Below, piece by piece: positions 45,590-56,896 of a stretch of 64,000 nucleotides of DNA; position 1 is the first letter of the stretch, and the number at the start of each line of letters is the position of its first letter. The notes under the pieces were generated by a model that saw only the letters and a list, made by a program, of their open reading frames with translations, ran no database searches and was not told the DNA's origin. The DNA is from Chloroflexota bacterium (GTDB lineage Bacteria; Chloroflexota; Anaerolineae; B4-G1), in NCBI GenBank assembly GCA_024232355.1, contig JAAEPW010000187.1, positions 24,526-88,525 of the forward strand, given 5' to 3'. A program made the translations under genes and the position numbers.

Positions 45590-45706
45590 ACCGGATGCAA
45601 AAGGTAGCCCGCCGCAGAGCAGTGCCACAACCGGAATGGCAATCATTGCTGGTCTGGTCGGTATCACATGGCTGCTGATGCGTCGAAGAAAATCCTTGCT
45701 GCGATA
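45590..45706 (+). pseudogene. 3' stump of a surface-protein gene with membrane-anchor tail
   Basis: Immediately after the element, an open frame without a start encodes PPQSSATTGMAIIAG, then LVGITWLLMRRRKSLLR and a TAG stop. It is a short Ser/Thr stretch, a hydrophobic helix and a basic end, the shape of a C-terminal surface-anchor or sorting signal. The 5' part of the gene is missing; only 57 nt separate the element from the activase gene, so a deletion accompanied the insertion. Confidence 0.5.
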
Positions 45707-45748
45707 GCAAGTTGAACATCAACATTCGGCGAACACTCTACGTTCGAA

Positions 45749-45788
45749 AGCAAGAGCCCCGTGTGCTATAGCACACGGGGCTCTTGCT
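45749..45788. terminator. Perfect 18-bp hairpin
   Basis: AGCAAGAGCCCCGTGTGC pairs perfectly with its complement around a TATA loop. It lies after the surface-protein stump and before the promoter of the stress module. There is no long T tract on either strand. It would stop transcription arriving from the activase operon or act as an RNA-processing site. Confidence 0.7.
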
Positions 45789-45842
45789 GTGTGTCTGCCT
45801 ACAACAATTTTTACCACAACCTCACTACATTTCCCACACATG

Positions 45843-45874
45843 TTCACAATTTCTTCACAAGTCTATGGCATACT
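45843..45874 (+). promoter_or_regulatory. OmpR/PhoP-type direct repeat and -10 box of the stress module
   Basis: TTCACAA occurs at 45843-45849 and 45854-45860, an 11-bp period typical of OmpR-family response-regulator sites. A -10-like CATACT follows at 45869-45874, placing the repeat over the -35 position. The OmpR-type regulator at 47349-48035 in the same cluster is the natural candidate to bind here. Confidence 0.5.
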
Positions 45875-45918
45875 AGAGTCAAATAGAAGAGGGCAAAGCG
45901 GCATTCAGAGGTGTGAAC

Positions 45919-46056
45919 GTGCAAAAGATGAGATGGACATCACTTGGAAAAAAGAGCATGAGCGAGATTATTCGACTATTCGTGAGCATTGTCTTGTTCG
46001 TCCTAGTGGTCGGCATCTGGGTCTACCTCTGGGTCCCACTGACACCCGGCTTCTAA
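45919..46056 (+). CDS. 45-residue single-helix membrane protein
   Basis: A short gene below usual ORF cut-offs. GTG at 45919 has GAGG seven nt upstream (45908-45911); an internal ATG at 45928 is an alternative. The product starts MQKMRWTSLGKKSMSEIIR, has one hydrophobic helix (FVSIVLFVLVVGIWVYLWV) and ends PLTPGF. The stop lies 20 nt before the start of the His-rich membrane protein, whose ribosome site AGGAGG is in that gap. Small membrane proteins in such positions often tune a sensor kinase, but its role here is inferred from position only. Confidence 0.6.
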   Translation: MQKMRWTSLGKKSMSEIIRLFVSIVLFVLVVGIWVYLWVPLTPGF

Positions 46057-46076
46057 AATCAATTCAGGAGGTAAAA

Positions 46077-46601
46077 ATGCGTAAGAAATGGTTTTTGTGG
46101 AGAGCACTGGGGACACTGGTTTTCTTGGGGATGCTAGCCGGGCTGCTGACAGTAAGCGGTATGGCGATCTATCGCACCGGCTGGTCACAGGGCTATGTGA
46201 CGAGTCAAGTGGCAGTCGAGGGTGAAGAGGGCGAGATCGTGCCAGCCGCCCCACCCTACGCACCTTATGGATTCGGCTACCCAAGACGACACTATGGCTA
46301 CCGCTCCTTTTTCTTCGGCGCGGGGCTGATCAAGATTGGTTTGTTCTTCTTGATGCTGGTCATGATTGGCAAAGCGTTCCGCTGGGCAACTTGGGGCAGG
46401 ATGATGGCAGGCGGACCGTGGCGGATGGGTCCGCATCATAGGGGCAAGTGGGGCAGACGAGGATATGGACATCGGCATCACGGTCCCCCACCCCATCACA
46501 GCCCCGTTCCCCCGTGGTGCTGGGATTGGGACTCGTCCGAGGAACAAACCGACGAGACCCCAGCCGATCCCGACGTCGAAAGCGACACTGTGAAAGAGTA
46601 A
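46077..46601 (+). CDS. Membrane protein with His/Pro/Arg-rich C-terminal tail
   Basis: A 174-residue protein. A hydrophobic helix lies at residues 8-32 and a second at 83-103. The linker between is acidic, then Tyr/Pro-rich (PYAPYGFGYPRRHYGY). The C-terminal 60 residues are rich in His, Arg, Trp and Pro (HHRGKWGRRGYGHRHHG, then PPPHHSPVPPWCW), ending in an acidic tail. The histidine clusters suggest metal binding; no family is recognised. The ATG at 46077 has AGGAGG at five-nt spacing, so the longer upstream frame to 45789 is rejected. It is followed by a methyltransferase and a two-component pair. Confidence 0.75.
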   Translation: MRKKWFLWRALGTLVFLGMLAGLLTVSGMAIYRTGWSQGYVTSQVAVEGEEGEIVPAAPPYAPYGFGYPRRHYGYRSFFFGAGLIKIGLFFLMLVMIGKAFRWATWGRMMAGGPWRMGPHHRGKWGRRGYGHRHHGPPPHHSPVPPWCWDWDSSEEQTDETPADPDVESDTVKE

Positions 46602-46619
46602 CAGCATCAAACACAAGCA

Positions 46620-46669
46620 AGGATGGGCAGTGCGTCACCAGAAAACTGGCACGGCGCTCAGCCCATCCT
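46620..46669 (+). terminator. Branched hairpin between the His-rich protein and the methyltransferase
   Basis: An outer 9-bp stem AGGATGGGC with GCCCATCCT encloses an inner CCAG-AAAA-CTGG hairpin. It has no T tract after it. It could be an attenuator or mRNA-stability element that separates expression of the first two genes from the methyltransferase and regulators. Confidence 0.4.
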
Positions 46670-46760
46670 CGCGTTGTTAGATCTAACCACACACTCATTA
46701 TGCCTCTGATTGTGAACCTTCTCGCTTCACATCTGGTAAAAGATTGAGAGGAGTAACATT

Positions 46761-47288
46761 ATGGATAAAACAATGCCCAATATAGCATTTCGCGGAATGG
46801 CTTTTCTGATCACACTACGAGACCTGGTGATTCCCCACCGGGAAATCTTGAACGAAGCCAACGTCAAACTGGGATTCCAAGTGCTCGATTATGGATGCGG
46901 ACCTGGAGGGCACATCACCGATGCAACAGAAATGGTGGGCGAATCGGGAAAGGTGTACGCACTGGACATCCACCCCTTGGCCCTCCAACGCATCCAGAAC
47001 ATTGCCCGCAAAAAACGACTGACAAACGTGGAAACCATCCGTTCCAACTGCCAAACCGGACTACCGGATTGCAGCTTGGACGTCGTGCTGTTGTACGACA
47101 TTTTTCACATGGTGGACGATCCATTGGCACTACTAACAGAACTGCATCGCATATTGAAACAAGACGGCACCCTATCCTTTAGCGACCATCATATGCGTGA
47201 GGATGAGATCATAGCCGGGGTTACGACCAGTCGATTGTTCCGACTGGTTAAAAAGGGCAAACACACGTACAGCTTTGTCAAACAATAG
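46761..47288 (+). CDS. Small SAM-dependent methyltransferase (UbiE-like fold)
   Basis: A 175-residue class I methyltransferase. SAM motif I is VLDYGCGPGGHITDA (residues 35-49), post-I is YALDIHP, motif II is LDVVLLYDIFHMVDDP, and motif III covers LKQDGTLSFSDHH. GAGGAG precedes the ATG. The protein is short, and a hydrophobic substrate-binding insert is lacking. The substrate is unknown. It is located between the His-rich membrane protein and a response regulator, 60 nt before the latter, so it is probably regulated with them. Confidence 0.8.
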   Translation: MDKTMPNIAFRGMAFLITLRDLVIPHREILNEANVKLGFQVLDYGCGPGGHITDATEMVGESGKVYALDIHPLALQRIQNIARKKRLTNVETIRSNCQTGLPDCSLDVVLLYDIFHMVDDPLALLTELHRILKQDGTLSFSDHHMREDEIIAGVTTSRLFRLVKKGKHTYSFVKQ

Positions 47289-47348
47289 CGATTGCAAAAC
47301 TTGCATATTCACAACATCTGTGATACAAAGGCCAGCAGGTGGTAGAAC

Positions 47349-48035
47349 ATGAATGAAACAATTCTGGTTGTGGACGACGAACCAAAAATCGTCAAACAAG
47401 CGCGAGATTACTTGGAGCGGAGCAGCTTTCGCGTCGTTGCAGCGGGTGATGGCAAGACAGCACTGGCCGTAGCACGTCACGAACGACCAGACATGATCGT
47501 GCTTGACCTGAACCTGCCAGGTATGGACGGCCTGGACGTTTGCCGGGCGCTGCGGCGCGAGTCGGACGTACCTATCATCATGCTCACCGCCCGCGTCGAA
47601 GAGACCGACCGACTCATCGGGTTAGAGTTGGGCGCGGATGACTATATCACCAAACCGTTCTCGCCGCGCGAGTTGGTGGCCCGCGTGCGGGCAGTACTGC
47701 GTCGCGTGCAGGGCGGCGTTCACCAGCCTGGGCTCGTCCGTGCTGGCGACCTGGAGATTGACCTGCGCGGTCATCGCCTCACCCGCGCCGGTGAGCCAGT
47801 CAACCTCAGCCGTACCGAGTTCAACCTGTTGGTCGTTCTGGCACAGCACCCCGGCCAAACTTTTAGCCGCGCCCAGTTGCTCGACCGGTTGCACGGCGTC
47901 GCTTACGAAGGCTTTGACCGCAGTGTAGATGCCCATATCAAGAATCTACGTCGCAAGCTGGAAGTCGATCCCATCGAGCCGCGTTATGTGCTCACCGTCT
48001 ATGGCATCGGGTACAAATTCACTGATGAGACATAA
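47349..48035 (+). CDS. OmpR-family response regulator
   Basis: A 228-residue regulator. The receiver domain (residues 3-118) has the acidic pair D9 and D10, phospho-acceptor D53 in IVLDLNLPG, and K at about 102 in YITKPFSP. The C-terminal winged-helix DNA-binding domain (about 130-227) has LSRTEFNLLVVL and the recognition-helix region SVDAHIKNLRRKLE. It would bind 11-bp-period direct repeats, such as the TTCACAA pair at 45843-45860. It is followed after two nt by its sensor kinase. Confidence 0.93.
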   Translation: MNETILVVDDEPKIVKQARDYLERSSFRVVAAGDGKTALAVARHERPDMIVLDLNLPGMDGLDVCRALRRESDVPIIMLTARVEETDRLIGLELGADDYITKPFSPRELVARVRAVLRRVQGGVHQPGLVRAGDLEIDLRGHRLTRAGEPVNLSRTEFNLLVVLAQHPGQTFSRAQLLDRLHGVAYEGFDRSVDAHIKNLRRKLEVDPIEPRYVLTVYGIGYKFTDET

Positions 48036-48037
48036 TT

Positions 48038-49230
48038 ATGCGCCGACACCGAAAACACAAGCCCTGGAGGCACCATAAACCCGATCAAGAAGACTGGATG
48101 CCCACAATGTGTGGGCCCTGGGAGCATCAACATCGCCGCGAGTTTCCCATGTGGCGAAAGGGCTGGCGGCGCAGGGGTGGATCCCTTTTGTTTTTCCGTT
48201 TTGCTGGGGCCTTTGGATTTATGGTCCTGCTGATATTGGGCGGGATGGCGGCATTCGCCTTTCTACTCTCGAAACTGTTCGAGGGTGGCGGACGGATGGC
48301 TATATTGGTGTGGTTTGGAGGATGTGGACTGTCTTTGGCGTTACCCCTGTTGGCTGGGACAGTGGCGATGCGAATCTTTCGAGGCATCACTACCCCGCTG
48401 GCCGACGTTATGGCCGCTGCCGACGCCGTGGCCAAAGGTGACCTGAGCACACGAGTCCCCGTGCCAGCATACGGGGCCGGTGAGTTCACGCAATTAGCCC
48501 GATCATTCAATCACATGACCGAAGAACTGGAACACGCCGACCAACGACGGCGCAACCTCACCGCCGACGTGGCTCACGAACTCCGCACACCGCTGCACAT
48601 CATCCAAGGCAACCTAGAGGGCATCCTCGACAACGTGTATGCGCCGTCCGCAGATCACATCGGCGCCACACTGGACGAGACACGCCTACTGGCGCGGCTG
48701 GTGGAAGATTTACAAACGCTCTCTTTAGCAGAATCTGGGCAACTGCCACTAGTTTGGGAATCGATAGACGTAACCGAGTTACTGGCCGACGTATCCACCA
48801 GCTTTAGCGGCCAATCCGAAGCAGCGGGCATAGAATTGCGTGTCGAACCTGCCCCAAACCTGCCCACCATCACTGCCGACGTGGGACGATTGGATCAGGT
48901 CCTGAGCAATCTAATGGCCAACGCATTGCGCCACACACCGCCCGGCGGACGCATCACGCTCCAGGCAGAACCTACACCCAATGGTCTCCGCATCAGCGTG
49001 CGCGATACCGGCGAGGGCATCCCCGCCGAGAACCTGCCCTATATCTTTGACCGTTTTTGGCGCGGCGATCGCTCGCGCTCCCGCGCCAGTGGAGGGAGCG
49101 GACTGGGGCTGGCCATCGCCCGGCAATTGGTACAGATACACAACGGTCACATCAGCGTCGAGAGCGAACCGGGCCAAGGCACCACATTCACCATCGAGCT
49201 ACCATCAGGAGATCATACAAGGAGTACGGA

Positions 49231-49234
<4 letters not shown>
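48038..49234 (+). CDS. HAMP-containing sensor histidine kinase
   Basis: A 398-residue kinase. The N-terminal cytoplasmic 45 residues are rich in His, Arg, Trp and Lys (RRHRKHKPWRHHKP). Two membrane helices follow (about 50-78 and 88-112) with almost no loop between them. Then come HAMP (about 112-165), HisKA with H180 in VAHELRTPL, and HATPase with N box LMANALRHTPPGG, G1 DTGEGIP and G2 GGSGLGLAIA. The minimal outer loop suggests sensing within the membrane or through a partner, for example the small membrane proteins encoded upstream. It sits two nt after the regulator and overlaps the exonuclease start by 4 nt. Confidence 0.92.
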
Positions 49235-51065
<1,831 letters not shown>

Positions 51066-51077
51066 AAAATCGCAAAA

Positions 51078-51115
51078 AAACCAGGCTTTGCCACAAATGC
51101 AGCAAAGCCTGGTTT
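51078..51115. terminator. Bidirectional terminator between tgt and gltX
   Basis: A perfect 14-bp stem (AAACCAGGCTTTGC with GCAAAGCCTGGTTT) and a 10-nt loop. On the minus strand it is followed by a run of T (the A run at 51074-51080); on the plus strand by TTTA. It suits both convergent genes. Confidence 0.85.
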
Positions 51116-51140
51116 AACAGATACAAATCGTGTGGAATGC

Positions 51141-52652
51141 TTACACTGCTGCCGCCAACACCGCCTCAGCAGCATCCAATCGAGACAACGTCAACTCTTG
51201 CCCTACAAGAGCCAGCGAGCCGAACAATGGCGGCGCAACCTTTTGTCCCGTCACCGCACAACGCAGGATGCCGAACAGTTGTCCGGCCTTGAGGCTCAGA
51301 TCGTCGGCCAGCGCCCGCATTGACTGCTCCATCGCCTCTGCCTCAAAAGGCTCCACTTTTGCCAGGAGACTGCGCGCCCGCCGCAACGCCTCCAGACTCT
51401 CCTCCATCGTCATCTTTTTCCCCACCAAATCCTCCGCCGATGGAGTCTCGACCTCTTGAAACAAGAACGTCGTCGACTCGACCACATCGTTCAATCGTTT
51501 CAATCGTTCTTGCACCAGAGGGATAATTGGACGCAACTCGTCCAACTTGTCCTCCGGACAGGGCTCTGGAACGAACCCCGCTTTCTGCCAAAAAGGCAGC
51601 AGTTGTTCCAACAAGTCCGCCTCCGACAAATTGCGAATATAGATGCCGTTCATCCAATCCAGTTTTTTGTAGGAAAAAACTGCTGGAGACTTGTTTATAC
51701 GGAATAAATCAAAGAGGTTGGTCAACTCCTCCCGGCTAAATATCTCCCGTTCCTCACCTTCTCCTGGAGCCCAGCCGAGAAATGTGAGAAAATTGAACAA
51801 TGCCTCCGGCAAATATCCCAGCTCGTGAAACTGGACAATGGACGTCGATCCATGACGTTTGGATAGTGGCCGGCCATCGGTGCCATTCACCAAAGGGAGA
51901 TGACAGAGAACGGGAATTTCCCAATCTAGCGCTTGGTAGAGTAGGACTCGCTTGGGAGCCGTCGAAATCCAACGATCATCCCGGGTGACGTGGGTAATGC
52001 CCATGTGGTGATCGTCCACTACCACTGCCAGATGGTATGTGGGAAAGCCATCCGTCTTTAGTAGAACCAGGTCATCCAGCGTGCTATTCTTGAAAACCAC
52101 GTCTCCCCTAATAGCGTCCGGAACGACCGTCTTGCCCGTGAAAGGGACCTTGAGGCGGATGACGTGAGGCTCGTCAGGAGAAATCGCATCCGGCGACAAG
52201 TCGCGGCAGTGCCGGTCGTACATTGGGGGCTTTTTGCGCGCCCGCTGTTCCTCACGCACTTGATCCAGTCGCTCGGATGAACAGTTGCAGCGATAGGCGA
52301 CCCCTTGCTCGATCAAACCCTCCGCCACTTGCTTGTACATCTCTAGCCGTCCCGACTGGATGTATGGCCCATACGGCCCGCCGACGGCGTATGCCTCGGC
52401 ATTTTCCATACCGACGCGCTGCAACTCTTCCAAATCGGGACCTTCGTCCCAATCAAGCCCTAGCCAGCGCAGACCGTCCATAATGGTCGAGAGGGCCTCA
52501 GAATCATAACGATCCCGGTCAGTATCCTCAATGCGCAAGATGAACTGGCCGCCCATCTTGTGCGCAAAGAGCCAATTAAAGACCACCGTTCGCACACTGC
52601 CAATGTGCAGTTTGCCGGTGGGGCTGGGAGCAAAACGAACACGGACTGTCAT
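51141..52652 (-). CDS. gltX: Glutamate-tRNA ligase
   Basis: A 503-residue class I aminoacyl-tRNA synthetase. The HIGH motif is [13 protein letters not shown] at about residues 8-20, and the KMSKS equivalent is PLSKRHGS near residue 260. The middle catalytic part shows [12 protein letters not shown], and the C-terminal half is the helical anticodon-binding domain. It attaches glutamate to tRNA(Glu). The ATG at 52652 has a GGGGGG-AAAG ribosome site and overlaps the glnS stop by 4 nt; the longer frame to 52697 lies within glnS and is rejected. Confidence 0.95.
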   Translation of the reverse strand: MTVRVRFAPSPTGKLHIGSVRTVVFNWLFAHKMGGQFILRIEDTDRDRYDSEALSTIMDGLRWLGLDWDEGPDLEELQRVGMENAEAYAVGGPYGPYIQSGRLEMYKQVAEGLIEQGVAYRCNCSSERLDQVREEQRARKKPPMYDRHCRDLSPDAISPDEPHVIRLKVPFTGKTVVPDAIRGDVVFKNSTLDDLVLLKTDGFPTYHLAVVVDDHHMGITHVTRDDRWISTAPKRVLLYQALDWEIPVLCHLPLVNGTDGRPLSKRHGSTSIVQFHELGYLPEALFNFLTFLGWAPGEGEEREIFSREELTNLFDLFRINKSPAVFSYKKLDWMNGIYIRNLSEADLLEQLLPFWQKAGFVPEPCPEDKLDELRPIIPLVQERLKRLNDVVESTTFLFQEVETPSAEDLVGKKMTMEESLEALRRARSLLAKVEPFEAEAMEQSMRALADDLSLKAGQLFGILRCAVTGQKVAPPLFGSLALVGQELTLSRLDAAEAVLAAAV

Positions 52653-54397
52653 TTCTTTCCCCCCTTTGCCTTTTTCTGCTTGGCAATCTTGGCCCACGAA
52701 TCACGTAACGACACTGTCCGATTGAACACAAGCTCACCCTCTGTCGAATCAGGATCCACGCAAAAATAGCCCTTGCGCTCAAACTGATAGCGATCACCCG
52801 GCTTTGCACTCGCCAGGCTCGGCTCAACACGACACTCGGTTAACAACTCCAACGAGTCCATGTTTAGATTAACTGTAAAGTCCTGTCCTTCCGCCACGTC
52901 CTCTGGGTCCTCTTGCGAGAAGAGACGGTCGTAGAGTCGTACTCGGGTCGGGAGCGAGTGAGCGGCCGAGACCCAATGCAGCGTCCCTTTGACCTTGCGC
53001 CCGTCCGGTGCGTCGCCACCCTTTGTTTCCGGGTCATAGGTGCAATGCAACTCGACTACCTCGCCGTTTTCGTCCTTTACGACATCCACGCAGGTAATAA
53101 AGTAAGCATACCGTAGTCGTACCTCGCGACCGGGTGCCAGGCGAAAGAATTTTCTCGGCGGGTCTTTGCGGAAATCATCCCGTTCAATGTACAACACGCG
53201 AGAGAATGGCACCTTTCGCGTGCCCATGTCGGGATTCAACGGGTGATTGATGGCATCCAACTCTTCTACTTGATCCTCAGGATAGTTGTCAATGACCACT
53301 CGCAAGGGGCGCAACACCGCCATCACGCGTGGGGACCGTTTATTCAAGTCCTCGCGCACACAATGTTCCAGGAACGCCACATCAATGACACTATCAGCTT
53401 TTGCTATGCCGATGCGGTCACAAAAGTTCCGAATAGCTTCTGGCGTGTAGCCACCGCGCCGCAAACCGGATAACGTCGGCATCCGGGGATCATCCCAGCC
53501 AGCGACGTGTCCCTCTTTCACCAAACGGATCAATTTTCGTTTGCTCACTACGGTATAGTTGAGAAATAGGCGCGCAAACTCGATCTGCCGGGGACGATAA
53601 ATGTCCAGTTCATTGAGATACCAATCATACAACGGGCGATGCACCTCGTACTCTAACGAACACAACGAATGCGTGATACCCTCAATAGAATCACTCTGGC
53701 CATGCGCCCAATCATACATTGGATAAATGCACCATTTATCCCCAGTGCGATGATGGGGGATATGAATGATGCGGTACATCACCGGATCACGCAAGTTGAT
53801 ATTGGGAGACGCCATATCAATCTTGGCCCGCAGCGTGCAGGCACCATTCTCAAACTCGCCCGCCCGCATACGCTCAAACAGATCCAAGTTTTCCTCGACT
53901 GAACGGTCACGATACAGACTGTCCCTGCCCGGCTCGGTCAAAGTCCCGCGATACTCTCTGATCTCATCCGCGTTCAAATCGCAAACGTACGCCTTGCCCT
54001 TTTCGATCAACTGCACGGCATAGTCATAGAGTTGTCCAAAATAATCCGAGGCGTAGAACAGCCGATCCTCCCAATCAAATCCCAACCAACGAATGTCCTC
54101 CTGGATCGAGTCGACGTACTCTACATCTTCCTTGACCGGATTGGTGTCGTCGAATCGCAAATTGTAAAGTCCACCATATTCCTCAGCAACGCCATAATCG
54201 ATGCAGATAGCCTTGGCATGCCCGATGTGCAAGTACCCGTTTGGCTCTGGCGGGAATCGCGTATGCACGTGATCAAACCGCCCTGTTTCCAAATCATGAT
54301 CAATTGCCTTTCGGATAAAGTCGGACGATGGAGCAGCATCGGTCTCAGTTGTGCTTGCAGCCCCGCCCTTGGTCCTTTTTTCTGTTGTACTCGTCAT
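52649..54397 (-). CDS. glnS: Glutamine-tRNA ligase
   Basis: A 582-residue class I synthetase. HIGH motif [16 protein letters not shown] near residue 57, KMSKS-type VVSKRKL near residue 275, then two C-terminal beta-barrel domains of the GlnRS type. An N-terminal extension of about 30 low-complexity Ser/Thr residues precedes the catalytic start. It charges tRNA(Gln) directly, so this organism may not need the amidotransferase route. The ATG at 54397 has AGGAG upstream and overlaps the stop of a histidine kinase gene (ATGA). A longer frame upstream is not used. Confidence 0.95.
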   Translation of the reverse strand: MTSTTEKRTKGGAASTTETDAAPSSDFIRKAIDHDLETGRFDHVHTRFPPEPNGYLHIGHAKAICIDYGVAEEYGGLYNLRFDDTNPVKEDVEYVDSIQEDIRWLGFDWEDRLFYASDYFGQLYDYAVQLIEKGKAYVCDLNADEIREYRGTLTEPGRDSLYRDRSVEENLDLFERMRAGEFENGACTLRAKIDMASPNINLRDPVMYRIIHIPHHRTGDKWCIYPMYDWAHGQSDSIEGITHSLCSLEYEVHRPLYDWYLNELDIYRPRQIEFARLFLNYTVVSKRKLIRLVKEGHVAGWDDPRMPTLSGLRRGGYTPEAIRNFCDRIGIAKADSVIDVAFLEHCVREDLNKRSPRVMAVLRPLRVVIDNYPEDQVEELDAINHPLNPDMGTRKVPFSRVLYIERDDFRKDPPRKFFRLAPGREVRLRYAYFITCVDVVKDENGEVVELHCTYDPETKGGDAPDGRKVKGTLHWVSAAHSLPTRVRLYDRLFSQEDPEDVAEGQDFTVNLNMDSLELLTECRVEPSLASAKPGDRYQFERKGYFCVDPDSTEGELVFNRTVSLRDSWAKIAKQKKAKGGKK

Positions 54398-56184
54398 AGT
54401 TTCTTCTCCTCTGCAATAACTGGCGCAGCCGGCAATGTAAAGCCAAAGGTGCTCCCCTGCCCCACCTCGCTCTTTACCCACACCCGCCCACCGAGCTTTT
54501 CCACGATGCGCTGCACGATGGCCAATCCCAAGCCATGTCCATCCGTTCGTTTTTTAGAAAGCCGTTTGAACGGTGTAAACAACTGGGCTTGATCTTCTGG
54601 TGAAAGACCAGAACCATTATCGCGCACCCATAAACTCACCATGCCATCCGGCTCAACGGTCGATCCCAGTTCCACGCACGGCGGATGACCACCATACTTG
54701 AGCGCATTACTAAGATAATTGTCCCATATCTCTTCGACCCACTGGCTATGGCCCAACACTATCGGCCAGGTTTCAGGCACACTGATTTCGGCCTGGTATT
54801 TTTCGATCAGATGCGGCAAACGCTGCTGGGCCTCGACCACAATGTGAGCCATATTCAGTGATTCCAAGATTACGTCATCTTCACCCACTCGCGCCAACAG
54901 CAACAAAGCATCAATGATGTCCTTCATCCTGCGCCCGTTTCGCGCAATCATGAGCAGGGAATCTCGCAAGCTCTCCTCCGGCAGCAAATCGTAGCCCTCT
55001 ACCAACACTTCGGCAGTGCCCATGATAAGCGTTAACGGGTTTCCAAGATCGTGCGCCACATCTGCGGCAAAGGCATCCAACTCGGCAGTACGCTGGCGCA
55101 GTGCCTCAACCAACCGCGCATTGTCAATAGCAATAGCAGCCGAAGCAGCTAGTGGTTCCAGTAGCACCAAATCAGTTGGGCTGAAACGGTTAACTGTTGT
55201 ATCGGTCACCTGAATTGCACCAACCGCATTATCCTTGACTTGCAGAGGAACCGTAAGAATTGAACGCAGATCCAATCCTGTTTGCTTGTCCACTCCCTTA
55301 AAATGACGCTCGTCAGTTCGTATATCCGGAACAATCAAACTCTCGCCGTTGGCAACCGCCCAGCCAACAATTCCGTCGCCTGTTGCCAGGCGAAAACCAC
55401 GTACAATTTCACTTTGAGGACCAGTAGCCTGAAGACAAACCAGTTCCCCTGTCTTGTGCTCCAATAACCAAATCGAGCAAGCCACGATGCCCAGCAAACG
55501 ACGCACCTCTTCCAAGACAATCGCCAGCACCTGATCCAGGTCAAACGTAGAGGTCAGGGTGTGGCTTGCCCGGTTGAGCAGGGCCAACTCCCGGTTCCGG
55601 CGCCGCAACGCGTCCGACATTCGCTCACGAGTAGTGATTTCCTCATCAAGATGCGCAATGGCCGACATCAACTCGGCCGTACGCTCCGACACCAATTTCT
55701 TGAGACGACCACGATACCGTTCCAACTCTTCCTCAGCCTGTTCGAGTTCGGTAACAAGTGCGCTGCGGATTTTTTTCTGCTTATCCGAGAGTATTTCATA
55801 GGCTTGTCGCGCAAAACCCGTTGCCAAATCACCAAGCAACATTGCGATCCGAGGTTGCAGTGCAACGACTTGATCGGCAGACAAACCTTCAACAATCCGA
55901 TGCGCCAAGACCTGTTGTGTTTTTCCCAAAGCTTCAGGTTGCACGCGGTCGGGCTGGGCTAGTAGAGCACCAATGGCTTGCATTCGATCATGATCAAAAG
56001 GCTCTGTCAGCAAAAGCTCTATCACCTGCTCTGTCCATTTAGTGAACTGTTGAATCGTCACTTCCGAGTCGTGTGGAACAAAACTAGTGCGGACAACAGC
56101 CTTGTACCAATGATCGGCGATGGCCTCACAACGCCTATGTAAGATTGACTCAAACTGTGACCGTTCCAACTCTGTCAAGTTCAT
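54394..56184 (-). CDS. RsbRD-GAF sensor histidine kinase
   Basis: A 596-residue soluble kinase. The N-terminal helical domain (1-140) resembles the RsbRD-type sensor ([14 protein letters not shown] at residues 17-30). A coiled coil (140-200), a GAF domain (about 205-350), HisKA with H378 in [10 protein letters not shown], and an intact ATPase domain ([15 protein letters not shown]) follow. The GAF is nearly the same as in the kinase at 7619-9280, so both may sense the same ligand. It has no adjacent response regulator, and its stop overlaps glnS, an unusual coupling of sensing with tRNA charging. Confidence 0.9.
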   Translation of the reverse strand: MNLTELERSQFESILHRRCEAIADHWYKAVVRTSFVPHDSEVTIQQFTKWTEQVIELLLTEPFDHDRMQAIGALLAQPDRVQPEALGKTQQVLAHRIVEGLSADQVVALQPRIAMLLGDLATGFARQAYEILSDKQKKIRSALVTELEQAEEELERYRGRLKKLVSERTAELMSAIAHLDEEITTRERMSDALRRRNRELALLNRASHTLTSTFDLDQVLAIVLEEVRRLLGIVACSIWLLEHKTGELVCLQATGPQSEIVRGFRLATGDGIVGWAVANGESLIVPDIRTDERHFKGVDKQTGLDLRSILTVPLQVKDNAVGAIQVTDTTVNRFSPTDLVLLEPLAASAAIAIDNARLVEALRQRTAELDAFAADVAHDLGNPLTLIMGTAEVLVEGYDLLPEESLRDSLLMIARNGRRMKDIIDALLLLARVGEDDVILESLNMAHIVVEAQQRLPHLIEKYQAEISVPETWPIVLGHSQWVEEIWDNYLSNALKYGGHPPCVELGSTVEPDGMVSLWVRDNGSGLSPEDQAQLFTPFKRLSKKRTDGHGLGLAIVQRIVEKLGGRVWVKSEVGQGSTFGFTLPAAPVIAEEKKL

Positions 56185-56187
56185 TCG

Positions 56188-56871
56188 CTACTCCAAATCT
56201 CCCTCGCCCCCAGAGCCTGAACTCGGTTCCGCCATACGCCGCGCCGAGTCAAGAGATTGCCTTATACCATCCAAATGCCAAGCCAACTGATGTTGATATA
56301 TGGGGTGAGGCGCAAAAGAATATCGAACCTCCCCAGGTGCAATATTCCCAACAACGTCAACCTCTTTTACTTTTCTCATCCCCAAACCTAATCAACGACA
56401 ATATTGCATGTTAACCAATCTGTTCCAAATTAAAACCTGTCAAATGCCCCCATCACCATATTTTTGATAGAGAGCGTCACGATAACCAGGTTACGAGTCT
56501 TGGGCAGTCCAACCTAGATGCGATAGTCGACCTCGACAACAGCATGTGTTAGATGCGTCGTCATCGGACATAGGCGGCGACAAAAAATCTGCACCGGCAC
56601 TGTATCATCGCTGCTGAGATCAATCAGATCAACCCCGTACTCCTCGATCAACGATTCATAGCCAAAATTACAGTACCCTTCCCGCGTTGAGAAAAGTGCC
56701 GCCCCCTCTGCTCGAACGGCATCGACGTGAGTGGCAGCCAGTTGGCAATCAGTGGAAACGAAATTGGGTTTGATCAGAATGCGGCGAACGTTATCCAACA
56801 TCACCTGATCGGCAATGCTTTCCAAATCCATCGTCTCGCTCTCGTAGCGCCACGGTCGGGCGAAACGTCAC
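56188..56871 (-). pseudogene. Decayed DUF362-domain gene
   Basis: The minus strand carries pieces of a DUF362 protein in order: a GTG at 56871 with VTFRPTVAL, a frame change, then ILIKPNFVSTDCQLAATHVD, an internal deletion, EGAALFSTREGYCNFGYESL, an in-frame TAG (56516-56514), VGLPKTRNLVIVTLSIKN, a TAA, and a last segment VVGNIAPGEVRYSF with FAPHPIYQHQLAWH. Frameshift, deletion and stops show it is inactive. DUF362 proteins are iron-sulfur-associated and of unclear function. It lies directly downstream of rodA. Confidence 0.6.
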
Positions 56872-56896
56872 AATGCAATCCCCGCCTGCCCCAAGG

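Noticed and set aside
45789..46076. Upstream extension of the His-rich membrane protein
   Set aside because: It crosses the promoter and the 45-aa gene in another frame; the ATG at 46077 has a strong AGGAGG.
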